From: GWB1-54-5 sp035290085
GTDB taxonomy: Bacteria > Patescibacteriota > Gracilibacteria > Peribacterales > Peribacteraceae
Direction: 5' to 3'
DNA length: 23,102 nt
Assembly (NCBI GenBank): GCA_035290085.1
Contig: DATDVK010000008.1
Coordinates: 1 to 23,102, forward strand
The notes under the pieces are model-generated. The model saw only the letters and a list, made by a program, of their open reading frames with translations. It was not told where the DNA came from and ran no database searches. Shown here piece by piece: positions 13,824 to 21,763 of the stretch (positions are counted from its first letter, which is position 1; every line of letters begins with the position of its first letter). The translations under genes were made by a program, and so were the position numbers.

Positions 13824-15506
13824 ATGGCTGTATCCGCTCAAAAGCATTTGGCCGGACTGCTCGCAGGCATTCTGACGGCATTCTTGCCTGTCTGCGCATT
13901 TGCACAGGAAGTCGGCCAAGTACTTGCGAAGGGGAATGCCATTTCGACAGGGGTCTCCTTCGTCGGATTTCTGGTGGTGAGCCTTATCTTCAGCCGCCTC
14001 TGGATTGGCATCGTGAACGTATCGTTCATCCATGAGGAATCCATAGGGTCCATAGAGGAGCGGCAGCCGTACATTCCGTCGCCCAAGGTTATCGGGGGGA
14101 CGCTCATCGGGACGTTTGTTCTTTTTCTTCTCGCTCTCAAAGGTTTGCGGCATGTATTTCCTCTGTGGGAGGGGCACCCGGGTGCACTCGTGCTCGGTGT
14201 GCTTTTCGCGATGCTTGGAGGAGCCGCACTCGCCGCAGAACAGCGCTGGCATCGCTCGCGTGAGTACGTGTTTGCCGGCATGATCGGGACGGCGATTGGC
14301 ATTGTGCTCATCGGTTTTCAGCAGTCGCTCTTCCAGGGTGATGCCGTGCGCGACCCGTACTTCATGGCATTGTCTGTGCTTTGCATCGCACTTGCTTGGA
14401 GTTGCCTCTTCGGGCCATGGAATGCCAGGGTGAAGGCAACGGTTCTGGGGACATTCCTCTTCTGGATCGGCATCTTCCTCGTTGCGAATGATTCTCCGGA
14501 CATACGCATGGCACGGATCCTGGCGGGGATGGTTGCACTCATCCCTGCTGTCGTCTGGTGTAGTTTCTTCCTCAAGTACCACTACCAGCAGGCGAGTCTT
14601 GTTCTCCTCATGTTCTTCGCCGGCATGCTCTCTACGGTGCCGATTCTGTTCTATGACAAGCTGGTGCGTTCCGGAGCAGAGATGCAGTTTTTCTTTTTCC
14701 GCATCGTACCGGAGAACTTCAACCGCACATCCAGTGCATTCGTTTCCGGCAATCTTGTCGGTATGACGGGCGTGAGGTCTACACTTCTCATCACACTTCT
14801 CTCGTTCCTGTTTGTGGGAGTGGTGGAAGAAGTGAGTAAGTTTTGGGTGATGAAACAGAGCGGCAAGAAATTCTTCTCAAGCATCGATGACGTCATGCAG
14901 CTTTCTATTATCGTTGCCATAGGATTTGCTTTCGCGGAGAACATTGTGAATCCCACGTATTTCACAGGGTTCGTGCAGGACTTCCTCATCACACGCGAAC
15001 CGAACTGGGGCGGATTCCTAGGTAATGTCATGGGAAGAGCCATCCTCACCAACATGGTGCACATTGTCTCTACCGGAGTACTGGGGTACTTCTTCGGTCT
15101 GGCTCTCTTTGCCGGTCCCTACATACAGGATGCACACAGGAAGGGGAAGATTCTCTGGGTTGCAGAGAGCCTCCATAGCCTGCTTGGGTATCCGGAGAAA
15201 CTCGTGTTCCGCAGGGAGATGCTCTTGCTGGGGCTTACGTTCGCAGTCATCCTCCATGGGCTTTTCAACTTCCTTGTCACTTTCCCGGACATCCTCCCTG
15301 CCCATCCGTCTACGTTGGGCGGTCTCTTCGGCCTTGCGCCAGGATCACTTCTGCATCTTGTGCCGTTGCTCATGATTCCGTCACTCTTCTATGTTGTTGG
15401 AGGGTTCTGGCTCCTCACGGAACTCTTCTATAAGAAGGAGAACATGAAGGAACGCGGGCACCTTGTCACCACCGACACGTTCGTCCAGACACGGGTAGTT
15501 GCGTAG
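13824..15506 (+). CDS. prsW: PrsW-family intramembrane protease, large form
   Basis: This 560-residue polytopic protein has about a dozen hydrophobic helices. PrsW proteases cut membrane proteins within or near the bilayer; in Bacillus subtilis PrsW makes the first cut in anti-sigma factor RsiW. The family motifs are in the C-terminal half: Glu335-Glu336 in V-V-E-E-V-S-K, Glu372-Asn373 in F-A-F-A-E-N, His413 in M-V-H-I-V-S, and His478 with Asn482 in L-H-G-L-F-N. The N-terminus has a signal-like helix ending A-F-A-Q and extra helices to about residue 260, making it over twice the length of the B. subtilis protein. The S41 protease gene follows by 46 bp on the same strand. No anti-sigma factor is nearby. 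Confidence 0.88.
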   Translation: MAVSAQKHLAGLLAGILTAFLPVCAFAQEVGQVLAKGNAISTGVSFVGFLVVSLIFSRLWIGIVNVSFIHEESIGSIEERQPYIPSPKVIGGTLIGTFVLFLLALKGLRHVFPLWEGHPGALVLGVLFAMLGGAALAAEQRWHRSREYVFAGMIGTAIGIVLIGFQQSLFQGDAVRDPYFMALSVLCIALAWSCLFGPWNARVKATVLGTFLFWIGIFLVANDSPDIRMARILAGMVALIPAVVWCSFFLKYHYQQASLVLLMFFAGMLSTVPILFYDKLVRSGAEMQFFFFRIVPENFNRTSSAFVSGNLVGMTGVRSTLLITLLSFLFVGVVEEVSKFWVMKQSGKKFFSSIDDVMQLSIIVAIGFAFAENIVNPTYFTGFVQDFLITREPNWGGFLGNVMGRAILTNMVHIVSTGVLGYFFGLALFAGPYIQDAHRKGKILWVAESLHSLLGYPEKLVFRREMLLLGLTFAVILHGLFNFLVTFPDILPAHPSTLGGLFGLAPGSLLHLVPLLMIPSLFYVVGGFWLLTELFYKKENMKERGHLVTTDTFVQTRVVA

Positions 15507-15526
15507 GAGGAATGCTCACGTACAAT
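15499..15526 (+). promoter_or_regulatory. Possible internal promoter for the S41 protease gene
   Basis: TTGCGT (15499-15504) and TACAAT (15521-15526, 5 of 6) are 16 nt apart at the end of prsW. The ATG at 15553 lies 26 nt further. The -35 match is weak, so co-transcription with prsW is equally likely. An AGGAGG at 15505-15510 is not correctly spaced for the chosen start. Confidence 0.35.
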
Positions 15527-15552
15527 GCGTAGGCTTCTCCCCTTCTTTCCCA

Positions 15553-17205
15553 ATGTCACAGACTTACTTACGCCTGCGGATATCGCTTTGGATACTCTGC
15601 GTACCAGTCCTCCTCTCATTTTCACCTCTCTCTGCAGGGTCGCAGTCTGAAGATCCCATTCGCGTCGCGGACAACGCAGTGGTGACGCGGGGGGATTTCA
15701 TTCGTGCCGCAGTGCGCGCGCTTGATCTTGATACAGAGGATGTCAGTGAAGAGCCTCTTCCCTATCAGCGTGTTCCAAACGCAATGCTTCCGTACATCCG
15801 TGTTGCGCATGAGAACGGGGCGCTCAGCATCTTCGGAGACGATCTGCTTCTGGCCCAGGGGATGAGCCGGGGGGAGGCACTCCAGGTGGCTGTGATACTC
15901 GGTGATCTTTCACAGGAGGGAGAGCTTCAGGGGTCTTTTAAGGATGTCCGGGCAGGGTCTGCAGTCGAGAAGGCCGTTGCCATAGCGATGGAGAAGCATT
16001 GGATGGAACCTCTGCGGGAGAACATGTTCGGGGTGAACAGGATGCTCCTCGGAGCAGACGCGAACCTTCTTCTCCGCAAGATGCGGGGAGATCAGGAGCC
16101 GGAACAGGAGGATGGTAATGCGGAAACCACGCAGACTCCCACAATCAAAGTAACCTTCACGCGATCCACCCGGCCTCTCCCGAAGTCCGAAATTCTCGAG
16201 ACGCTCTGGCAGATTGTGAATGAGGAGTACATCTACGAGGACAAAATTAATCAGGATGAAGCGGCGTACAGTGCTGCGGAGGCAATCATGAAGAGTCTCA
16301 ACGATCCGTACAGCACCTTCATGCGTCCTGTACAGTCCCGGAGCTTCCAGTCACAGATTCAGGGAAGGCTCTCTGGCATAGGTGCGCAGGTGGAATATAA
16401 AGATGGGTATCTGACCATTGTATCTCCGCTGCGCGGATCACCGGCAGAGGAAGCAGGCCTGAAGCCCGGGGATATCGTTCTTTCCGTTGACGGATTCAAC
16501 ATTGTGGACATTGGTTTCCTGGAGGCAGTGGAACATGTGCGGGGGCCGGATGGTTCGAAGGCAAAGCTTATGATCCGGCGTGACGGCCTGGAGTTTGAAG
16601 TGGAGGTGACCAGAGCTCTCATTACGGTGCCGGAAGTGGAAATCACCTGGCAGGGAGAGGTGGCAATCGTAAAAATCCTGCAGTTTGGCAAGATCACACA
16701 GGAAGGTCTGCGGGAGCAGATAGAGAAAATTGACGCAAAGAATCCAAAGGGATTCATTCTGGATCTGCGGGGCAACCCCGGCGGACTGCTCGATGCGGCA
16801 ACCAGCGTTATGGGCAATTTGGTGCCGAAGGGGAGTGTGGTGGCGAGCATACGGCAGCGCAACAGCACAAGAGAGGAGAAGACAGAAACTGATCCAGTAC
16901 TCAGTGCATCGGTTCCCATGATTGTGCTCATCAACGGGGGGAGCGCAAGTGCATCAGAAATTGTTGCCGGTGCGCTCCAGGATCACAAGCGTGCGACGGT
17001 TGTAGGCGAGAAGAGCTTTGGGAAGGGGACGGTGCAGCAGGTGCTGCAGTTCAATGATCAGTCCTCGTTCAAGCTCACTATCGCCGAGTGGTATACGCCC
17101 AGCGGCCGCAAGATCGACGGCATTGGCATCCAGCCGGACATTGAGATCGCTGAAGCGGAACGTGACGAACAGATGAGCCGGGCGCTGGAGCTCCTGAGGA
17201 GGTAG
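15553..17205 (+). CDS. C-terminal processing peptidase (S41 family) with SLH-like N-terminus
   Basis: From ATG 15553 the protein has 550 residues. Residues 1-28 form a signal peptide. Residues about 35-175 hold two or three degenerate SLH-like repeats (R-G-D-F-I-R-A-A-V-R-A-L and S-R-G-E-A-L-Q-V-A). Then come the S41 N-terminal helical segment with Y-S-T-F-M, a PDZ domain (about 274-355, with G-L-K-P-G-D) and the protease core. The catalytic pair is Ser466 in G-G-S-A-S-A-S-E and Lys491 in S-F-G-K-G, with Asp477 between, matching the Ser430/Asp441/Lys455 spacing of E. coli Prc. It degrades or trims proteins from the C-terminus outside the membrane. A TTG at 15499 overlapping prsW would put 18 residues before the signal peptide and is less likely. 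Confidence 0.93.
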   Translation: MSQTYLRLRISLWILCVPVLLSFSPLSAGSQSEDPIRVADNAVVTRGDFIRAAVRALDLDTEDVSEEPLPYQRVPNAMLPYIRVAHENGALSIFGDDLLLAQGMSRGEALQVAVILGDLSQEGELQGSFKDVRAGSAVEKAVAIAMEKHWMEPLRENMFGVNRMLLGADANLLLRKMRGDQEPEQEDGNAETTQTPTIKVTFTRSTRPLPKSEILETLWQIVNEEYIYEDKINQDEAAYSAAEAIMKSLNDPYSTFMRPVQSRSFQSQIQGRLSGIGAQVEYKDGYLTIVSPLRGSPAEEAGLKPGDIVLSVDGFNIVDIGFLEAVEHVRGPDGSKAKLMIRRDGLEFEVEVTRALITVPEVEITWQGEVAIVKILQFGKITQEGLREQIEKIDAKNPKGFILDLRGNPGGLLDAATSVMGNLVPKGSVVASIRQRNSTREEKTETDPVLSASVPMIVLINGGSASASEIVAGALQDHKRATVVGEKSFGKGTVQQVLQFNDQSSFKLTIAEWYTPSGRKIDGIGIQPDIEIAEAERDEQMSRALELLRR

Positions 17206-17207
17206 GA

Positions 17208-17305
17208 AGAGTAATAGGAATGAGAATACTAGAGTAATAGGACAGCCGCGCTGCTGTCCTAGTATTCTATTACTCTAGTATTCTTCTCGGGAATAGTCTC
17301 CTCCG
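17208..17305. repeat. 98-bp palindromic element, copy 1
   Basis: This begins 3 bp after the S41 protease stop and fills the gap to the convergent rpsU end. Arms AATACTAGAGTAATAG (17225-17240) plus GACAGC, loop CGCGCT, GCTGTC, then an extra CTAGTATT (17259-17266) and CTATTACTCTAGTATT (17267-17282). The 8-nt bulge repeats the last 8 nt of the arm, so two alternative pairings are possible. It is the inverse of 12198-12295 (94/98). Confidence 0.85.
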
Positions 17306-17318
17306 TCAGTCGTTCCTT

Positions 17319-17534
17319 CTACATATTGGAGTAAAACTGTTTCTTCCTGTTCTGTGCACGGTGCTCTTCGCGCTTCAGGGCACGCAAGCGCATCTTGCGC
17401 TTGTTAGGTTTCTTTGAGAGTGAGGTGCGGGAACGGAGAGTTTTCATGAGTCCTGTTTTCTGCACCTGGCGCTTGAAGCGCTGCTGCAGCCCGTCGTTGC
17501 TCTCTTCGCCTTTCTTGTGTGCGTGGATTGCCAT
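17319..17534 (-). CDS. rpsU: Small ribosomal subunit protein bS21
   Basis: These 71 residues are a small, very basic ribosomal protein. The S21 pattern is visible as E-S-N-D-G-L-Q-Q-R-F-K-R-Q-V-Q-K-T-G (the family has E..d.al.rFkr.v.k.G), followed by a long Arg/Lys-rich helix and K-P-N-K-R-K-M-R. bS21 sits near the anti-Shine-Dalgarno region of the 30S subunit and helps initiation on mRNAs. It is divergent from gyrB and convergent with the S41 protease gene across the palindromic element. The start is ATG without a Shine-Dalgarno sequence. Confidence 0.9.
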   Translation of the reverse strand: MAIHAHKKGEESNDGLQQRFKRQVQKTGLMKTLRSRTSLSKKPNKRKMRLRALKREEHRAQNRKKQFYSNM

Positions 17535-17569
17535 TTTTCAGAGTGAAACAAAAATGTGAGTGCCCGCAC

Positions 17570-17598
17570 AGGGTAGAGAAGCGGTGGTTTCTGCGCAA
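17570..17598 (-). promoter_or_regulatory. Promoter of rpsU
   Basis: On the minus strand TTGCGC (17598-17593) and TACCCT (17575-17570) are 17 nt apart, each with about 4 matches. The predicted leader to the ATG at 17534 is about 29 nt. Confidence 0.45.
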
Positions 17599-17690
17599 GG
17601 AATATGTGGTTTTTTGGGCTGTATTTGCCATATTCAATTCATCTTTTTTCGTTTGTTGTTCGAAAAGCAACCAGTGGCAAGCGCGGTTTC

Positions 17691-17710
17691 ATGGAAAGTG
17701 TCCTTTCCAT
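17691..17710. promoter_or_regulatory. Perfect 8-bp inverted repeat between rpsU and gyrB
   Basis: ATGGAAAG (17691-17698) and CTTTCCAT (17703-17710) enclose TGTC. It sits in the 260-bp divergent gap, about 50 bp before the gyrB -35 box. It has no T-run that would make it a terminator on either strand, so a protein-binding site is possible. Apart from this and the two promoters the gap holds nothing I can identify. Confidence 0.35.
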
Positions 17711-17756
17711 ATGCAAAAAAACTTCCGAAAATAACGTAAAAGGCCGTACCCATCCG

Positions 17757-17785
17757 TTGATTCAGGACGCGAATGTCTCTAAAAT
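17757..17785 (+). promoter_or_regulatory. Promoter of gyrB
   Basis: TTGATT (17757-17762) and TAAAAT (17780-17785, 5 of 6) are 17 nt apart. The ATG at 17795 is 9 nt past the -10 box, so the leader is about 2-3 nt. Confidence 0.6.
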
Positions 17786-17794
17786 CCATGCGAT

Positions 17795-19828
17795 ATGACC
17801 AAGAGTGACTACACAGCAGAAAAAATCCAGGTTCTCGAGGGGTTAGAGCCCGTTCGGAAGCGTCCTGGAATGTACATCGGGTCCACAGACACGCATGGTT
17901 TGCATCACTGTGTCTATGAGCTTGTGGATAATGCCGTCGATGAGGCGATGGCCGGGTACTGCGATACGATTATCGTCACACTGAATGATGATGGCTCAGT
18001 GACAGTGGATGACAATGGCCGTGGCATTCCGGTGGATCTGCATCCCAAGAAAAAGCGGCCTGCACTCGAGATTGTCCTCACCACCCTTCATGCCGGCGGA
18101 AAGTTCGGAGGGGATGAGAGCGGTTACAAGGTATCCGGGGGGTTACATGGAGTGGGATCTTCTGTTGTGAATGCTCTCGCCATTCATATGAAGGCGGAAA
18201 TACACCGCGATGGGAGAATCTACACACAGGAATACAGCAGGGGTAAGCCCCTTGCGGACATGAAGACGGGGGGGAAGACCACGAGGACAGGTTCCATTGT
18301 TTCTTTTACGCCGGATACAGAGATCTTCGATACGACGCAGTTCCTCATGGATACCATCCTCATGCGCCTCCGCCAGCAGGCCTACCTTACGCGAGGGGTG
18401 ACAGTTGCAATCATGGATGATCGTAAAGTGCGTCCGGAGGAAGACAAGAAGTATCCGCGTCTCTACCGCTTCCAGTTCGAGGGTGGCATTTCCGCCTATG
18501 TCCGTCATCTCAATGAATCGAAAGAGGCCATCGGGAGTCCCATCTGGTTCGAGAAGGATACCGAGACGGGGTTGGTGGAGATTGCCCTCCAGTACACGCA
18601 GACGTTCCAGGAGCATGTGGTCAGCTTTGCGAATAACATCCACACGGTCGAGGGCGGTCACCATCTCACCGGTTTTAAATCTGCCCTCACACGCACCATC
18701 AACGCGTATGCACGCAGTCAGAGCCTCCTCAAAGAGAAGGACGACAATCTCACGGCAGATGACGTGCGGGAAGGTCTCACAGCGGTGGTTTCTGTCCGTC
18801 TCAGGGAGCCGCAGTTCGAAGGGCAGACGAAGAGCAAGCTCGGGAATGCCGAAATGAAGACCGCTGTGGAGACTGTGGTGAATGAGAAGCTTGCGGAGTA
18901 TCTCGAAGAGCACCCGAGTGAAGCGAAGGAGATTGTGGGCAAGTGCTCGCTTGCAGCACGCGCCCGCCTGGCCGCTCGCGCAGCCCGTGACAGTGTCATC
19001 CGTAAAGGGGCACTCGATGGGCTTACACTCCCCGGGAAGCTCGCAGACTGCTCCAGTAAAGACCCCAATCTGTGTGAGCTCTTCATTGTAGAGGGAGACT
19101 CGGCAGGCGGTTCTGCCAAGCAGGGCCGCAACCGTGAATTCCAGGCCATTCTTCCGCTCCGTGGGAAGATTCTGAACGTGGAGCAGGCCAGGTTAGACCG
19201 CATGCTTGCGAACAACGAGATCAAATCTCTCATCATCGCACTCGGTATCGGCATCGGCGAAGTGAAGGATCTCACAAAACTCCGCTACGACCGTGTCGTC
19301 ATCATGACAGATGCCGATGTGGACGGCGCACACATCCGTACACTGCTCATGACCCTCTTCTTCCGGTACTTCCCGGAGCTCATAGAAACGGGGCATCTCT
19401 ACATTGCGCAGCCTCCGCTCTTTAAGGTACAGAAAGGGAAGGACGTGCGGTATGTGTACGATGACGCGGCAAAGGAGGCGTTACTGAAAGAATGGGGAGT
19501 GAAAGATGTGGAAGAAGTGGAGGATCCCGAGGCAGCACAGACAGAAGAGAGTGGGGAAACGGAGGAGAACAAAGAGGAGGAGAAGCAGGCTGCCAAGAAG
19601 AGCTCCACGCGCGTGAGCATCCAGCGCTACAAAGGTCTGGGCGAAATGAACGCAGACCAGCTCTGGGACACGACCATGGATCCGGAGAACCGCATCATGC
19701 TCCGGGTGACCATGGAAGATGCCGAGCGGGCAGAAGCGACCTTCACCACGCTCATGGGTTCGGAAGTGGGGCCGCGGCGCAAGTTCATCCAGACGCACGC
19801 CAAGGCTGTCAAAAATCTCGATATATAA
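17795..19828 (+). CDS. gyrB: DNA gyrase subunit B
   Basis: This 677-residue protein is the ATPase subunit of gyrase, which introduces negative supercoils. The GHKL ATPase domain has Glu42 and Asn46 in Y-E-L-V-D-N-A-V-D-E-A, D-N-G-R-G-I-P near residue 73, a G-G-L-H-G-V-G ATP lid, and the Q-T-K loop near residue 345. The TOPRIM domain has Glu433 in E-G-D-S-A-G-G and the metal-binding Asp506/Asp508/Asp510 in T-D-A-D-V-D-G-A-H. The Q-R-Y-K-G-L-G-E-M motif and the N-L-D-I end are standard. It is the short form without the large insert of E. coli GyrB. About 40 Glu-rich residues (about 565-603) are inserted within TOPRIM before Q-R-Y-K-G-L-G. A ParE identity cannot be fully excluded, but the sequence reads as GyrB. 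Confidence 0.95.
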   Translation: MTKSDYTAEKIQVLEGLEPVRKRPGMYIGSTDTHGLHHCVYELVDNAVDEAMAGYCDTIIVTLNDDGSVTVDDNGRGIPVDLHPKKKRPALEIVLTTLHAGGKFGGDESGYKVSGGLHGVGSSVVNALAIHMKAEIHRDGRIYTQEYSRGKPLADMKTGGKTTRTGSIVSFTPDTEIFDTTQFLMDTILMRLRQQAYLTRGVTVAIMDDRKVRPEEDKKYPRLYRFQFEGGISAYVRHLNESKEAIGSPIWFEKDTETGLVEIALQYTQTFQEHVVSFANNIHTVEGGHHLTGFKSALTRTINAYARSQSLLKEKDDNLTADDVREGLTAVVSVRLREPQFEGQTKSKLGNAEMKTAVETVVNEKLAEYLEEHPSEAKEIVGKCSLAARARLAARAARDSVIRKGALDGLTLPGKLADCSSKDPNLCELFIVEGDSAGGSAKQGRNREFQAILPLRGKILNVEQARLDRMLANNEIKSLIIALGIGIGEVKDLTKLRYDRVVIMTDADVDGAHIRTLLMTLFFRYFPELIETGHLYIAQPPLFKVQKGKDVRYVYDDAAKEALLKEWGVKDVEEVEDPEAAQTEESGETEENKEEEKQAAKKSSTRVSIQRYKGLGEMNADQLWDTTMDPENRIMLRVTMEDAERAEATFTTLMGSEVGPRRKFIQTHAKAVKNLDI

Positions 19829-19865
19829 ATGCTTTGGAAATACCATCGAGTGCGTCCTGAGCGTC
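19780..19865 (+). repeat. Direct repeat A: gyrB 3' end plus flank (possible att site)
   Basis: This covers the last 49 bp of gyrB and 37 bp beyond it. It matches 21653-21738 at 75 of 86 bases without gaps. Mismatches are rare in the coding part (2 in 49) and more common in the flank. Confidence 0.8.
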
Positions 19866-19904
19866 CCGCTCGCTGCGCAGAGCGGCGGGATCGAAGAGCG
19901 CATG
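19851..19904. repeat. REP-like palindrome after gyrB
   Basis: TCCCGCTC pairs with GAGCGG-C-GGGA (one bulged C) around a GCTGCGCA loop, and outer TGCG/CGCA bases flank it. The CCTGAGCG / TCGAAGAG words in the outer arms resemble dispersed CCTGAGCG...TCGAAGG-type bacterial repeats. No T-run follows. Confidence 0.5.
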
Positions 19905-19933
19905 CCAAAGCGGTGAAAAACTTGGATATCTAA
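19901..19933 (+). pseudogene. Vestigial second copy of the gyrB 3' end
   Basis: This 33-nt stretch reads H-A-K-A-V-K-N-L-D-I-stop, identical in protein to the end of gyrB at 19796-19828. It differs at 8 of 33 bases, in seven codons, and every change is synonymous (for example CTC to TTG for Leu). The codons before it (19889-19900) do not match GyrB. It lies 72 bp after the real stop, across the REP-like palindrome. Confidence 0.7.
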
Positions 19934-20010
19934 AGTATAGGATTCTGTTCAACGTTTCGGGCTATGCGAAGTATGGCAAAGCAATACTATGCCACAAAGA
20001 GGACCGATGG

Positions 20011-21510
20011 TTATTTCCGCAAAATTATTCTACTAAACGCGGTTCTTTGAAATATAAGTATCATATTCATTGTTTTGAATAAGTTATTATCATAAGAAAT
20101 TAGTATTAACCTGAAATATACTAGTGGTTCAATGACCAGAATAGATGGCATGTAGATTATGCTTACCAGCATCCTGGTCCATGCGGTATCTCTCTTCTGT
20201 ACTAGATATCTAATAAAGAATTTTGGAAGCAATGGACAGAGCCGTATTACTTTATTGAGATATGTAGGTTGATATTTTGAATAATTTTTTTTCAGAGGAT
20301 TTTCAATTTGTTTATTTTCTCTTGTTGCGCGTTCATAAAGCTCAGTTCCTTGATAGAAACATAAAGAGAACAACTGCAACATAAATGGTTTCGGAATCTC
20401 TAATAGAATTTTTATGGTCTCTAAGACGTCCTCTTCGGTTTCATAGGGATTATCTAGAATGACGTCATAGAACCCAGCAATTTTATTTCTTAAAACAATC
20501 TTAGTAGCTTCCAAAAATTTTTCATTCGGCACATATCTTTTGTACACCTCCATGTTAATTTTTTCTGAGCCAGACTGCAGGCCCATAAATATCCATGATA
20601 ATCCGGCTTGCTTTAGAGTGATGATTTTTTCTTCGTTGAGATGAGCAGGAGTTGTCCTACAAACAAAATTCTTCTTTATTTCCCTTTTGGATTCCATAGC
20701 AAAGGATTTCATCCATTCCAGGTCGTACGAGAAGAAATTGTCATCTTGGATATTGAAGTAAAGAAGATCGGGGAAAAGCCTAATCGCATGCTTCATTTCT
20801 TTAATGACATTCTCAACACTTCGCTTTCGAACTTTAGACGGTCCATAGAGTTTTGAAAAAGCAGAGTTGCAACAATATGAGCAAGCAAAAGGACATCCTC
20901 TTGTCGTTATAATGCTGTAAAACTTGCCTGAGTATCTCGTGTATTTTTTGAACAGTGCTCTATCCAATTCATGTAATGTATTTGAATGCATGATTAAGCT
21001 TCTATTTGGCAGATGTTCTGGGAAAGGTAATGCATCTAAGTTCTGGTTCAATGGTCTCAGTTTGTTCATTTTCACACCATTTGGTGATTTGTAGACTAAA
21101 TTTGAAATATTCTCAACAGGCTTACCTTTGGACAAGGCAGTTACAAATTCACAATACGTATGTTCAGACTCCCCTCTGAAAACATAATCTGCGTATTGTA
21201 TTGACCGCAAGGGATCAATCGTCGGGTGTATTCCCCCCCAGACAATATTGATATCTGGGAATTCCTTTTTAACCAATTGAGAAAATTCCTTCGCCTTGTA
21301 ATACTCCGGGCTCATTAAACTAATACCAATAATCTTTGGTTCATAGTGTGCAAAAAAATCCTTAATGGATTGAAAACTATTTCTATCAAATTTTGGGATA
21401 AACAGAATTTTTGAATCCACATTCTGCTCCAATAAAAATGCATGTATATACTTTAAGCCAAGAGTATCAGTATTGCTCTGGAAAGAAACTAATAGTGTTC
21501 TATAGGCCAT
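20011..21510 (-). CDS. B12-binding-type radical SAM protein
   Basis: From the ATG at 21510 the protein has 499 residues. Residues 1-135 resemble a cobalamin-binding Rossmann domain (L-L-V-S-F at the start, W-G-G-I-H-P-T and R-G-E-S-E), though without the D-x-H-x-x-G ligand motif. The radical SAM core (about 195-400) has the cluster motif C206-x3-C210-x2-C213 in T-R-G-C-P-F-A-C-S-Y-C, and G-L-Q-S-G-S-E further on. The C-terminal ~100 residues are hydrophobic/basic and not assignable. Members of this superfamily do methylations and rearrangements in cofactor, lipid and antibiotic synthesis; the substrate here is unknown. Base composition is far more AT-rich than all neighbours, suggesting transfer. 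A TTG at 21570 would add 20 residues that do not resemble a domain start. Confidence 0.88.
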   Translation of the reverse strand: MAYRTLLVSFQSNTDTLGLKYIHAFLLEQNVDSKILFIPKFDRNSFQSIKDFFAHYEPKIIGISLMSPEYYKAKEFSQLVKKEFPDINIVWGGIHPTIDPLRSIQYADYVFRGESEHTYCEFVTALSKGKPVENISNLVYKSPNGVKMNKLRPLNQNLDALPFPEHLPNRSLIMHSNTLHELDRALFKKYTRYSGKFYSIITTRGCPFACSYCCNSAFSKLYGPSKVRKRSVENVIKEMKHAIRLFPDLLYFNIQDDNFFSYDLEWMKSFAMESKREIKKNFVCRTTPAHLNEEKIITLKQAGLSWIFMGLQSGSEKINMEVYKRYVPNEKFLEATKIVLRNKIAGFYDVILDNPYETEEDVLETIKILLEIPKPFMLQLFSLCFYQGTELYERATRENKQIENPLKKNYSKYQPTYLNKVIRLCPLLPKFFIRYLVQKRDTAWTRMLVSIIYMPSILVIEPLVYFRLILISYDNNLFKTMNMILIFQRTAFSRIILRK

Positions 21511-21525
21511 ACTTGTACATACATA

Positions 21526-21554
21526 GTAATAGATATTATTAGCAGTAGTTACAA
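21526..21554 (-). promoter_or_regulatory. Possible promoter of the radical SAM gene
   Basis: On the minus strand TTGTAA (21554-21549) and TATTAC (21531-21526) are 17 nt apart, each with 4 of 6 matches. The region is AT-rich so chance matches are likely. It lies 15 nt before the ATG at 21510 and supports that start over the upstream TTG. Confidence 0.35.
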
Positions 21555-21652
21555 CTTTGCTTTTCTGCAATTCCGTGTGTTATGTTTTTCAGATGCACAA
21601 AGCTCTATTGTTCTGGCTCATGTGAGGCTTGAGGCCAATCTAATCCTCAGTA

Positions 21653-21738
21653 CAAGTTCATCCAGACGCATGCCAAGGCTGTCAAAAATCTCGATAGATA
21701 AATGCCTCGGAACGAGTATTGAGTGCATCCTGAGTGTC
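21653..21738 (+). repeat. Direct repeat B: displaced copy of the gyrB 3' end
   Basis: This 86-bp stretch matches 19780-19865 at 75 positions. It still encodes K-F-I-Q-T-H-A-K-A-V-K-N-L-D followed by Arg (not Ile) and a TAA stop. No gyrB body precedes it. The rest of the 21511-21763 gap shows no gene. Confidence 0.8.
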
Positions 21739-21763
21739 GTCGAGTGGTGCGAACTAAGGTTGA

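Larger units (their letters stand above)
19829..21738. mobile_element. Candidate inserted segment bounded by gyrB-end repeats
   Basis: The segment holds one AT-rich gene (radical SAM) and is bounded on the left by gyrB with repeat A and on the right by repeat B. No integrase, transposase or tRNA is present, so it would be a remnant or a passively acquired island. The inference rests on the direct repeats and the composition change. Confidence 0.4.

Noticed and set aside
13797..14582. Minus-strand open frame of 261 codons
   Set aside because: It lies antisense to prsW, whose motifs and membrane helices are clear; the composition is typical of an antisense shadow.
17691..17710. Terminator between rpsU and gyrB
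   Set aside because: The genes are divergent and no T-run follows on either strand, so it was kept only as a possible binding site.
19975..20050. Short plus-strand frame starting M-A-K-Q-Y-Y-A-T-K-R after gyrB
   Set aside because: It is only about two dozen codons, overlaps the end of the radical SAM gene and has no recognisable homology.
21511..21570. Longer TTG-initiated form of the radical SAM protein
   Set aside because: The added 20 residues do not resemble a domain start and overlap the candidate promoter; the ATG at 21510 begins the expected beta strand.
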